Translations under genes and position numbers: made by a program
Source: Amia ocellicauda
Taxonomy: Eukaryota > Chordata > Actinopteri > Amiiformes > Amiidae
NCBI RefSeq assembly: GCF_036373705.1
Contig: NC_089858.1
Span: forward strand, 33,816,249-33,880,248
DNA length: 64,000 nucleotides
Direction of reading: 5' to 3'
The notes under the pieces: generated by a model
What the model was told of the DNA's origin: nothing
Databases searched by the model: none
The model's input: only the letters and a program-made list of their open reading frames with translations
Shown: piece after piece, positions 33,401 through 44,025 of the stretch
Numbering within the stretch: position 1 is the stretch's first letter
How the letters are laid out: each line of letters begins with the position of its first letter

Positions 33401-35355
33401 GAGGAGTCGGTGCCCCAGGAGGTGGAGCTGCCCCATCGCTGTTCCCCTCTGACTGCAATACACTGCGGGCTGTAAATAAACCAGCCTGCTTTGAGAAGAT
33501 GAATCAGAGTCCTTGTTCAGTGCATGTTACAATACAGTGTATTAACAACACAGGTTCAGTACTAAACACTGCTACATGCAACCCTGTTTCATCATAAATC
33601 AATCGCTTGGTCTGTGTGTAATGCTTATGAAAATGCAAAAATCATGTAAAATATCAGAAAACGCTATAAATTGCACATCCTTAAAAATTGTTGTATTTTT
33701 TTTTGGGTGGGGGGGGGTGTATTTTAGTAAATAGGAGCATGGGCCACTTTCTCACTTAGCCACCAACTTTGTTATATGTTAACTGTTACGTAATTTGAAT
33801 GGTTAATTATTACATAGTTTGAAAACATTTTGGAGATAGGAGTTGTTGTTGTTTTGCAGGTTTTAGAGACATTGATAAAATGGTAAATTTATTTGGTGTT
33901 CAAGATGCTTCGTTATTTTTGGTTTTATGCCATGAAGAGCAGAATGATTTTTTTTTAATTCTGTAAATGCTTTGTGTTTTTGTGTTTTGACCTTCATTAC
34001 CATGTTATATCAGATCACATTATATAGGGGTAGAAAATATATAGAACTCAGCTTTTATTGTTCAAACAGGATTTGAAACAAAATAATTTGAAAATAAAAA
34101 AATGCTGTAATTTTCAATTATTGATCTTTATAATTTGTTATGCATTTTAAATGTATTATTGGAAATAATATATATAATAAAATAAAAAACTGGATTGCAG
34201 ATATAGCTTTCTCAATTCCTATTTTGGTTTTATTTCCCAGTGAGAAATAATCATGATAGTGAAAGGTGAGGAATCTCAAACTCTCATTGTGTTGTCTTTT
34301 GCAGTATTGTATGTGTGTGTGTGTGTGTTTGTGTGTGTGTATATATATATGTATGTATGTATGTATATATATATATATATATACAGCTCTGGAAAAATGT
34401 AAGAGACCATTGCAATAGTTTCTTAAATCAGCATCTCTACATGTATGGCAGCCATTCCATTCCATTCATATTTTTATGTGGAATTTGGGAGAAATGTTGT
34501 CAGTAGTTTATAGAATAAAACAAAAATGTTTACTTTACCCAACACATACCTATGAACAGTAAAGCCAGAGAAACTGATAATTTTGCAGTGGTCTCTTAGA
34601 CCAGGACTACAAATAAATGTATGTGTATTTTTACATAATCATTTTGTAGACTATGTATGTCCTTCTAGAGAGATCAACAGCATCAGAACAGGCACTGACA
34701 ACTGTTTCTGTGAGTATGGACATTGGAGACTACCGGCATACCAATGCTGTGGGGGTGACTGAAGCACTGGGTATTCTACTCTACTTTGGGAGGGGGGGGT
34801 GATGGTGATTCGTTGACCAGGGGTTGATGGCAGTCCATGGACCGGGGGGATGGTTTGTCGACCAGGGAATGGCAGACGAGTGAGAGAATATGTTAAACCA
34901 GTTATAGGATGCTATATGCAAAATATTTGTTGTTTTACACAAAGTTACGTGGACATACGCTAAGTTCCCTTCAAATGAAGTGGCCATACGGCATATGCCT
35001 GCTTATGTCCTGGACTACAACACTATAGCATACACAGTATAATGTTAGCTAAATTAGACACATTTTGTTTTCTTTTTCATAGGCGAGGCCTTGGAGGAAG
35101 ATCAAATCTACCAAAGTGTGATGGTAAGCTGATCAATTAATATACAGACCAGTGGTGTGGATACCAAGAAAAGACAGATGTGTTATTCACAGTATATGTA
35201 GGCTGTGAATGGTGTCCAACTCCTATTAGAGTCATAAAAAGGAGGTCCAGGTGTAGTGTTTATGTGGATATTGGAGACAGTGAAGCACTTGTAGTGTCTA
35301 AATGATGTGTCTCTGTGTTACTCCTCTGCAGGGGAGAGAGACTGATGTGTTGTGA
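30479..35355 (+). CDS. gene B: two-Ig-domain transmembrane receptor, complete
   Basis: Twelve exons: 30479-30506, 30642-30677 (36-nt signal exon), 31064-31372 (Ig1), 31566-31880 (Ig2), 32404-32436, 32582-32611, 32701-32736 (stalk), 32945-33037 (membrane, with internal Glu), 34241-34265, 34669-34709, 35083-35123 and 35332-35355 (tail, TGA). Lengths sum to 1011 nt with one open frame of 336 residues and consensus splice sites throughout. The tail ends EEDQIYQSVMGRETDVL: the YQSV site is ITIM-like but has Gln at -2. Polyadenylation signal at 35756. Gene A is a close paralogue. Inferred role: type I leukocyte receptor; ligand unknown. The best preserved gene here. Confidence 0.8.
31064..31372 (+). 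CDS. gene B exon 3, Ig domain 1
   Basis: 309 nt, nearly identical to gene A Ig1 (TDHSEVPF in place of TDQSEVPF). Four cysteines kept. Confidence 0.85.
31566..31880 (+). CDS. gene B exon 4, Ig domain 2
   Basis: 315 nt. Outside one patch it matches gene A Ig2 closely. Within 31673-31731 it reads HFYTDQSEVPFRSEPYIEKY, differing heavily from A and gaining 6 nt. Confidence 0.85.
32945..33037 (+). CDS. gene B transmembrane exon
   Basis: Same as gene A apart from FLSVLYF for FLSFLYF. Glutamate retained in the hydrophobic span. Confidence 0.85.
33145..33602. mobile_element. possible solo LTR in intron of gene B
   Basis: Counterpart of 5065-5522, offset by exactly 28080 bases and almost identical. 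The right flanking repeat reads TCGCTTG here. Confidence 0.4.
34381..34606. mobile_element. Tc1/mariner-type MITE, right end altered
   Basis: Same insertion as 6371-6582. The left end ACAGCTCTGGAAAAA is intact; the right end is replaced by unrelated sequence. Confidence 0.65.
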
Positions 35356-35755
35356 TTGGGCAACACAGTAAATGACTCCGGAAAAGCAGCGGTACAACTG
35401 AATCAAAATGCTGATTACTCCACCAAGACAAAGCCCTGAGACAAAGCCACCTGTGACCTAAGACAATACCGGCAGATGGACTCTTGTCTTCAATAAGATG
35501 ACAATGGACCTGTAGAAACTTCTATGAATTTCTAGGATTCCTGAGTCTAATGCTTTGCTTTAATGATTCAAACAAACTGTACTGTCCTGTATTCTCTTGT
35601 GTAGTTCTGCAAGTGTGACTATACACTTAATTGTGAATTATTACCATTGTAAATCAGTTCCATATTGAGTACAATATTGAGAATCACCTCTAATGCATTT
35701 ATTTTTGTGTTTGTTTGCTTTGCATTGTTTTACAGTCATTAATTTATAGTGAACA

Positions 35756-35761
35756 AATAAA
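35756..35761 (+). terminator. polyadenylation signal of gene B
   Basis: AATAAA 400 bases after the stop codon. Confidence 0.55.
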
Positions 35762-35843
35762 GAGAAAACACTCATCACATTAAAGGGATATTCCACCATT
35801 TCCAAAATCATGGTTTTATATGTCTTTCTGTGTTCTTATAGTT

Positions 35844-37479
35844 CAGGGATGGTGATCCTGTGGCACGCAGAGCTGTATAGGTGGGCACACCAAGGGAGCG
35901 ACTATTTTTTGACAGCCTGCCCCTCAAATGTCTAAACTGATTGGCACTTTAGAACACCAGTCAGTATATTTGGCAGTGAAGGCAGCGCCCACAAGCAATT
36001 GAGCAGCGCTCACGTTATTTTCTGTATACTTATGGTTTAGGTTGGCCTCTTGTGCACAGATTTTCACAGTTATGCACAGAACTGCAGAATCCTCCGCTCC
36101 CATTGGTGTAGCTGGACAGATCCATGCAGAACTGCGAATATCTGCACTTCATGAACAAGATGTTAATATAATGACTGTTTATGCTGCTGTGCTGCACTCT
36201 GAGAGCAGGAGGAAGATGACAAAACTAAGTCTGTCCTGTTGTGATTAATTGTGATCAGCAATGGACGTGTCTGTTGAACATGCCGGGGGAAAGCATTTTG
36301 TTTACCGTTATCTCCTGTATCAAATGGAGAAATGGCCACAATCATTCAAATTTAAATCTCCGACATTTAAAAACTTAAAGTTGGCAAAAGAAAGCTGTAA
36401 ATTCTCAAAAATAAATAAATGATGCCTTTGATTTGTAGAGTACATTTGTGCAGACTCATACTCATGGTAGATTGATACCACTGCCTTATTTTTGTCTTAA
36501 AACATAAGTGCCGCACAATGTATATTAATCTACCAGTTTTAGTTATTTTACAAAATGTAAAAGAAGTAGATATTAAGTAAATATACGTTGCAAAAAGGTG
36601 CATTTGTAATGATTGAGTGCAAATGCAAACAAAACACAAAACAATATGGAAGGGTTACCAATGCAGCCAAATTAACAAACTTCTACTTCTTGTATGCAAC
36701 GGCAGGGCAGTGGGATAATCTGTGGGATTTTTTAAATGTATTTTGGCATTATAATCCTCAATGCGTGATGAAATAGGATTCATGCATTGTACTGCACTGT
36801 ATCAGTACTTCAACATTTAAATGATGTATTCATTGTATGATGTACTTATTTATTCTTTAATGGTGTGACATGCTTTGGCATGGTGTTCCACTATATACAG
36901 TTAAGATTGTTTGATTTGATTTAATTTGAATGAGGATTAAAGATTTTCATTGTCCAAAATACAAAGGGACATATTCCAAAAATGATCGAGCTAGTGAAGT
37001 GCTATTACTATTCCTTTTTTATATTTGTAAATTGACAATCTGTGAACAAAAATGGAACCTGCATATTTATATATATTTGTTTGGGAAGAATATGTGCCTT
37101 GCTTCATTCAGCTTCATATTCTGCAGCAGACTCCCATTAACAGACTAGAGCTGCACTTGCTCTCCAGACTACAGAGGGATAAGGAGGAGGTTCAAGGTCG
37201 GGGAAGGTTGGCAGTGGATGCAGGTGGCAGGTGGGTGGGATGGTTCTATATGTCCATAGTTTTTAGATTTTTCTGTATTGCAGTTTGTTTTGTTGGCATG
37301 TTTGCTTAATAACTTCATTACAACAAGAAATGTGCATAAATATTGGTTAAAACAAAATGCTGTTTAGCCCCTGTATAGAAACTTTTATATCACTAATTTA
37401 TCATTGGCACCCTTTGGCACTTGGCAAACTATACAAACCAGACTTTGGGCACTCCAGACAAATAGGTTCACCATCCCTG
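35844..37479. mobile_element. non-autonomous hAT-type element, 1.6 kb
   Basis: Inverted ends CAGGGATGGTGA...TCACCATCCCTG, flanked by an 8-bp duplication with one mismatch (TTATAGTT at 35836, CTATAGTT at 37480). The copy of this flank near 30070 lacks the insertion. No transposase frame is seen. Confidence 0.85.
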
Positions 37480-37541
37480 CTATAGTTTATACGTAAGATA
37501 CACACTACTCTTCAAGATCGAGTCTCTCATATGAGCAACTT

Positions 37542-38013
37542 GGTAACACTTTACAATAGGTCTCCCTAATTACATAGTAGGTACTCAGTAACTACATGTT
37601 TGTAATTATGCATTTGTTAACATGAATTTAATGTGTAAAAAGTGGGCCATGCCCGGCAGGGGCTTAGGATTAATTTCAAATCTGGGGGGGACACTGTCAA
37701 TATTGGGGGGGATGTGTCCCCTATGCCTATGGAGTCGGGCATACAATGTTGGGGGGGGGGTACAATTTAAGGTTCTCTCAACATTGGGGGGGCGTGTCCC
37801 CACCGTCCTCCCCTGAACCTACTCCTATAATGCCCAGTGTAGTAGTTCCAAAGGCATACCAGACAAATGTGTACTTACATATATTTTTTGTACATTAAGT
37901 ACATGCTAACAAATGCATAATTACACTGTTCTTATGAGTAACTATCAAGTAGTTACTGAGTACCTACTATGTAAATAAGCTCTAATTTAAAAGACCTGTT
38001 GTAAAGTGTTACC
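37542..38013. mobile_element. palindromic MITE with long inverted ends
   Basis: Ends GGTAACACTTTACAATAGG and CCTGTTGTAAAGTGTTACC, and the inverted likeness continues inward through TACATAGTAGGTACTCAGTA. The centre (37630-37840) holds G-rich repeats of a TTGGGGGGG(A/C)GTGTCCCC type and may be a nested element. Confidence 0.75.
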
Positions 38014-38400
38014 AGAAACTTTTAAAAATGTAAAATCCAAAATAACCAAATAATGGCAGAACTTCAGCATGCACACTGTCTCAGTCTGTTTAGATGTTTC
38101 CTGTCATAACATCCTGGATAGTAGATAAACTACACAATAGGTTTATATATGAAGTTTTGAAGCTATTGGCCAAAGATCATCTACTTTTGATACATACCAA
38201 AGTCAACATGGCGGCACCATTTTTTTAAACAAATATCTACATTTGTGAAAGTATACATTTCCAATTTACAAAAACTGTCAAAGTTGTTTTAATTTAGAAT
38301 AATTATTTGTTCTGATATATATGTAGTTATACAGTTTGTATATTACCATTTCAATAAAACATAAGTGGACTGTTTTCACAGAAATACTCTTTGTTTGTTT
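38014..38400. other. AT-rich stretch, nothing recognised
   Basis: No open frame, repeat structure or exon-like element that I can support. Confidence 0.4.
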
Positions 38401-38410
38401 GTTTTAACAA

Positions 38411-38445
38411 ATGAAAGTGCAGAGGATACTGTCCAGCAGATATAA
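38411..38445 (+). pseudogene. C-like relic: last tail exon only
   Basis: The 35-nt last exon of gene C is repeated here with its 3' flank, but the acceptor has changed from AACAG to AACAA, and no upstream exons of C are present. Confidence 0.75.
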
Positions 38446-40149
38446 CTGCAAACCCCTTGAGCTCCTTCTGAAGCCCAGATCCCTTCCTCTCAGTCCTCAA
38501 TCTGTGTGCGCTGCCATGGAGGAGCAGGGCTGATACAGAGAGCAGAGCAGTGCCCTGTACACATTAGAGATTTGGACACTGTCTGTACTCCTCTGTAACT
38601 GTGTTCTTGCATGGAGGGGTTAACTATTCCACTTGTTTCTCTCTGCTCCTCTACTGGAAACTACTGTACTGTGTTTTTCTTTATTTCCTGCATGTGTATA
38701 TCTGGATGGAAACAGGGAGGGAATTTGTGTTGAATAATGAAATATTCATAATACAAGCACCCCACGAACTCAATACCCTGGCCTATACATGGCCATTGGC
38801 TTACAATGGGAAACTTTAATTAAATTAAATGAGCGTCCCCCAAAAAGTGTTTTTATCATGCAATTACATAAACAGAAAAACATATCTATCTCTCTATCTA
38901 TCTATGTATTAGCTTGGTGAAATTCTTCGATTAGTACAAGCAGACAAACAAGTGAGATTAATTGCCTCTTCCTTTCTAATGTTCTCCTGTATCTGTATCT
39001 GTATCTGTGTTTCAAATGTGTCTTTGATCTGTTTCAAGTTCAATTCTGTCTGGAGAGAGAACTCACTGGCCAATCACTACTCTCCGCTCATGGGAAACAA
39101 TGTCCCCACATTAAACTGCTCCTGATGTCACAGTGCGTGTCTATTTCAGGCTTCAGCTTAACGGTGAAGGAGAGACATTTCTCTGTCTCTGTAGGGCAAG
39201 AAATGCATTCTGTCTAAAGCTGTGGCGTGTTCAGGTCTGTCCATAAAAGATGCAGGACAACCCCTTCAGCATCATCACAGAGCTGTTCTGCATAATTTCA
39301 TTCCTCATGTTTCTTTGACAGCTGGCAGTTTCATATTTTAAGCTACAAGCTCTGTGAAGTCGTACAATCATTAGCTCTGATCCTATAGAATCACAATGAT
39401 TTTCTTGACTTTTCTCACCCTGAGTAAGTATCTTATATCGATACTACAATGTTGTAGTTTATTTTTAAATTGACACTTGATTGTGTTTGTTTTGTAAAAT
39501 TTGAAAACTGTCTAACTGTCACAGTTTCTCTTTTGTTGAAGTTTTAGACCATGTCAGACCATGCTGCTCAGGTACGTTGTAAGTCTATATATTTAACTAT
39601 GTTGATTACTTTTTAGCACTGTTAACAAAATTGATTACGAAAATGTTCGTCAACTAATTGTTTTTCATTTTATTTAATGAAGATGAAAATCTGACTAAAA
39701 TCATCCAAAATGATGACGATGATGTCTGAATGTTTTTGTATTTTCATTTGCGAAATTTTGATGAGACAGAATCAGCAGTTTGACTAAAACTCAGAACTTT
39801 GCATTTTGTCTGTCAGATAACACCCAATCCCAGCTGAATTTGAATCAATCTTTGAATTGCTTGTAGAGCTCTGTGGGTAATTCAGGAACAGCTCTTTAGC
39901 TTAGATCACATTATTCTGATTTAGTAGTCTGTATTATCTGGAACTATTTTGGCAGAACTCATCTATTTGTTACTTAAACTCTGAATGACTTTATGATATC
40001 ACATCTATCCTGCCATGAAGGCACTGGTTACCTGTGAAATGTATAAAACAAATATGCTGTTTTCTGTACCTGCAGATCCACTTGGAAGCCCTCAGATACT
40101 AGTATCTACACAACACATTGCAACAGCAGACGAAGTAAAAATTCATAAA

Positions 40150-41860
40150 TCAGTTTAACTGATGTATCTCTGAATCTGTGATATGTTGTGTTGTGTATCT
40201 GTAAATCATATTGTTTTATTTGTATATTTCCCATTACATTGCCAGGAATTTTGATGCATTACAAAATAAAATAAACTTTTGTCTAAACTTTTTATATCCT
40301 GCAAAACATGCAGGGATAAAAACATTACATATCCCAGTGAGTATATATCAAGTATCCATAGGTCTGGAAGATATGGATTACCATGTGAATTCAGTTGCTA
40401 TTGAATAGTGTAATGTCTTCTGCATTCTCATAGAATGTGTTTTGAGAGGTACTTAAAAGTCACCTATCTTAATTGTTTAACACCCAGTGGGTGTCGTACC
40501 CATTACAACTGCTATTGCTTGCTGGTTGTCATCAAAGCATGTTTTACATAATCAGATTCCTTAAGAGCACATCCTGCAGTGTAGCCATATGGGTTTAAAT
40601 TCACTCTCTATAGTATGGAGGGTGTGGTGTATATATAGCACAGTTGAAACTTCTCTGGCACATGTCATTAAAGACAAACGCAATTACTTGCTCTTTTATG
40701 TATATTACTAAACACACATTTAAACTCTAACACCATTATATAGACCTATGCCTAATATAAGGTGTTTAAAATAACTGTTAATACGCTGTAACAAAAGATC
40801 CTACAAATTAATGTAACTGTTAATCAGCTGTTCTTATGCATTTATAAACATTTTTTATAAACAAAGTGGTGCACTATTTTAATCTGTAACAGCACTTTAA
40901 ATGTGTATTTTTCTAAACCTAACAAGCCATATGTCTATATTTTAACAAGGAGACAATTTATTATTTTTACAGGAAGACAAGAAGTACCAACCTTGAACTA
41001 TTAGTCAGTCATAAAAATATAAATAAAAATAAATACATGAATAATACATGCATAATTAAAATGCTTTAAATGAGATTAAGTTGGTTAAACAGTGGTTAAG
41101 ATTAAGGTAACACTGACAAAGCTTTATTGTGCAAGGCAAAATTGAAATCATCAAACTATTACAAATATATATAAATAAGGGTGTATATACACACACACAC
41201 ACACACACACGGTGTATAGATGCAGTGCTATGCAAAAGACTAACACAGCAGCGAATTTCATATAATAATACATTATATACAGCTTTGATTTTAAAAGGAA
41301 ATAACATTTGCTTTAAACATTTTAATTTATGTTAGTACCTTTCAGATGCAGCTGTAAATAGTTTAATGAAATGAAAGGATGCTGATCTGATTGAGCAGGC
41401 TTGAGCATGTTTTGGTTCTGAGGTAGAATTACTTAAGTGTCATTAAGTTAGTTTTAAGTCACATTTTATTGTTTGTTATCAAACTGAGGGAGAAGCTGGG
41501 TAACACTTCTGTTACCAGCATGTAGTTTGTATTTGGGTTTGTTGCTCTGGTCTATGGAATATATGAAGTATCTTGAATGTCTGAGTTTCACAAAAGAAAT
41601 CTCCAATTGCAATGTGGTGCTGGTCTCTGTGGAGACGGGCATGGCAGCCCATGTGGCAGTGGGGGGGTCTGCAGCATGGGCGTGTTATCTGTCGTGCTTA
41701 GGTGAGCACAGGCCTGTCGTAAAACACAGAACTTCAAAGCTGTCTCCTTAAGTTCTTTATGTCAATCCTAAATTTCTCAGTTAGGAAGGTATATGCAGTT
41801 CTGTATATATTTGCCAAAATAAGGTTGTATGATTTACACAGCTCTGTATAGCGTGTGTGT
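40150..41860. other. unrelated DNA inside gene E, nothing recognised
   Basis: AT-rich with a short (CA)n run at 41191-41210. No exon, transposase or terminal repeats that I can support. Confidence 0.4.
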
Positions 41861-41867
41861 ATGTATA

Positions 41868-43059
41868 TACACTCACCTAAAGGATTATTAGGAACACCAT
41901 ACTAATACTGTGTTTGACCCCCTTTCGCCTTCAGAACTGCCTTAATTCTACGTGGCATTGATTCAACAAGGTGCTGAAAGCATTCTTTAGAAATGTTGGC
42001 CCATATTGATAGGATAGCATCTTGCAGTTGATGGAGATTTGTGGGATGCACATCCAGGGCACGAAGCTCCCGTTCCACCACATCCCAAAGATGCTCTATT
42101 GGGTTGAGATCTGGTGACTGTGGGGGCCAGTTTAGTACAGTGAACTCATTGTCATGTTCAAGAAACCAATTTGAAATGATTCGACCTTTGTGACATGGTG
42201 CATTATCCTGCTGGAAGTAGCCATCAGAGGATGGGTACATGGTGGTCATAAAGGGATGGACATGGTCAGAAACAATGCTCAGGTAGGCCGTGGCATTTAA
42301 ACGATGCCCAATTGGCACTAATGGGCCTAAAGTGTGCCAAGAAAACATCCCCCACACCATTACACCACCTCCACTAGCCTGCACAGTGGTAACAAGGCAT
42401 GATGGATCCATGTTCTCATTCTGTTTATGCCAAATTCTGACTCTACCATCTGAATGTCTCAACAGAAATCGAGACTCATCAGACCAGGCAACATGTTTCC
42501 AGTCTTCAACTGTCCAATTTTGGTGAGCTTGTGCAAATTGTAGCCTCTTTTTCCTATTTGTAGTGGAGATGAGTGGTACCCGGTGGGGTCTTCTGCTGTT
42601 GTAGCCCATCCGCCTCAAGGTTGTACGTGTTGTGGCTTCACAAATATTTCAGTCAAAGTTGCTCTTCTATCAGCTTGAATCAGTCGGCCCATTCTCCTCT
42701 GACCTCTAGCATCAACAAGGCATTTTCGCCCACAGGACTGCCGCATACTGGATGTTTTTCCCTTTTCACACCATTCTTTGTAAACCCTAGAAATGGTTGT
42801 GCGTGAAAATCCCAGTAACTGAGCAGATTGAGAAATACTCAGACCGGCCTGTCTGGCACCAACAACCATGCCACGCTCAAAATTGCTTAAATCACCTTTC
42901 TTTCCCATTCAGACATTCAGTTTGGAGTTCAGGAGATTGTCTTGACCAGGACCACACCCCTAAATGCATTGAAGCAACTGCCATGTGATTGGTTGGTTAT
43001 AAAATTGCATTAATGAGAAATTGAACAGGTGTTCCTAATAATCCTTTAGGTGAGTGTAT
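41868..43059 (-). mobile_element. near-complete Tc1-like transposon
   Basis: 1.19 kb with matching inverted ends (TACACTCACCTAAAGGATTA and its complement ending TGAGTGTA) next to TA. The transposase is the only gene. This is the best preserved transposon in the window. Confidence 0.95.
41902..42908 (-). pseudogene. Tc1-like transposase, one frameshift
   Basis: Minus strand from 42908 to 41902. The N-terminal part has paired helix-turn-helix regions (LSISQSAQLLGFSRTTISRV), then a frame change near 42635. The catalytic part has all three acidic residues: AWSDESRF, FQQDNAPCHK and [11 protein letters not shown], with DD34E-type spacing, and ends at the usual C-terminus. Only one frameshift was found. 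Confidence 0.9.
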
Positions 43060-43084
43060 ATTGTCATTGAAATTAACTTTAGAC

Positions 43085-43387
43085 CAGGGGTTCCCAATGT
43101 CTGGTGGTTGGTGGCCGAGGTTGCATTGGATGGGGGGGCCGAAGTACAAAATTAATCACAGATTTTATTTACTATACGTTTCTGTTAGGGAACACTTATT
43201 AACTTGAATTGTTGTTTTATTATTTTCCCACAAGTTACATGTGCAATTTGTAACAGAAAATGTTCATGAAGTGTAAAAATATAGTAAATCTTCAGAAAAG
43301 GGGTGGTTGAAGGTTGGCTTTGACGGGCAGCACCAAACATCCTCGAGGGCCGCATTTGACCCCTGGGAGGCACTTTGGGAACCCGTG
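43085..43387. mobile_element. short hAT-type MITE
   Basis: 303 bases with ends CAGGGGTTCCCAA and TTGGGAACCCGTG, flanked by CTTTAGAC (43077-43084) and CTTTAAAC (43388-43395): an 8-bp duplication with one mismatch. No coding capacity. Confidence 0.8.
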
Positions 43388-43794
43388 CTTTAAACCATTC
43401 CGTGATACAGAAAATAAAAAGCCTACCATTTGAGATTTTAAAACTGATATTTTGAAAACAACCAGTCATACATACAATCTAGTACTTCAGACAATTAAAT
43501 ATTCTACTTTTCAGTACATTTAAACAGTAAATTTAAACATTGTACTAAGTTGTGAAGGTGAACATACTTTCCAGCGGCTCTTCTGTGTGACGTCTTCTGA
43601 GGAGACGGCTCTTCTAGTCTCAAGGAAGAGCGCTCGAGCGCATTCAAATAGTGAAACTGAACATTTGACAGTATCAAATATATTTACTATGATTATTATT
43701 CATACACATGATATTTTAAAGTTATATAGGTCAATGTATTAAAACCAGTTGCACTGATAACGCATCTGTTGACATTTAGTCGGACATGATCCAT

Positions 43795-44025
43795 CTCGCC
43801 GACCATAACTGCTGTCCAACCATGCCAACCATATGCCGATGTTGGTCATCCTCCACACCCCCAGACCTACTGCAGTCCAGCCGTGCCAACCATATGCCAA
43901 CGTCTGCTGTATGTCACCCCCTCGACCTTACTGCTGTCTGACCATGCCAACCATATGTCACCCCCCCAACCGCGACTGTTGTCGAACCATGCCAACTGTA
44001 TGCCGACATTGCTCCAACATCCTGT
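43795..44025. repeat. degenerate tandem repeat
   Basis: Four to five imperfect units of about 45-60 bases, each with a core like CTGCTGTCCAACCATGCCAA followed by CCATATGCC. GC-richer than its flanks. Confidence 0.7.

Noticed and set aside
34118..34465. 115-codon minus-strand frame
   Set aside because: Much of it is translated from a GT/TA microsatellite and a MITE end.
37620..37816. Open frames in G-rich sequence on both strands
   Set aside because: They come from low-complexity repeats inside a MITE.
43795..44025. Tandem repeat as a CRISPR-like array
   Set aside because: Units are degenerate and adjacent with no unique spacers, and the DNA is vertebrate.
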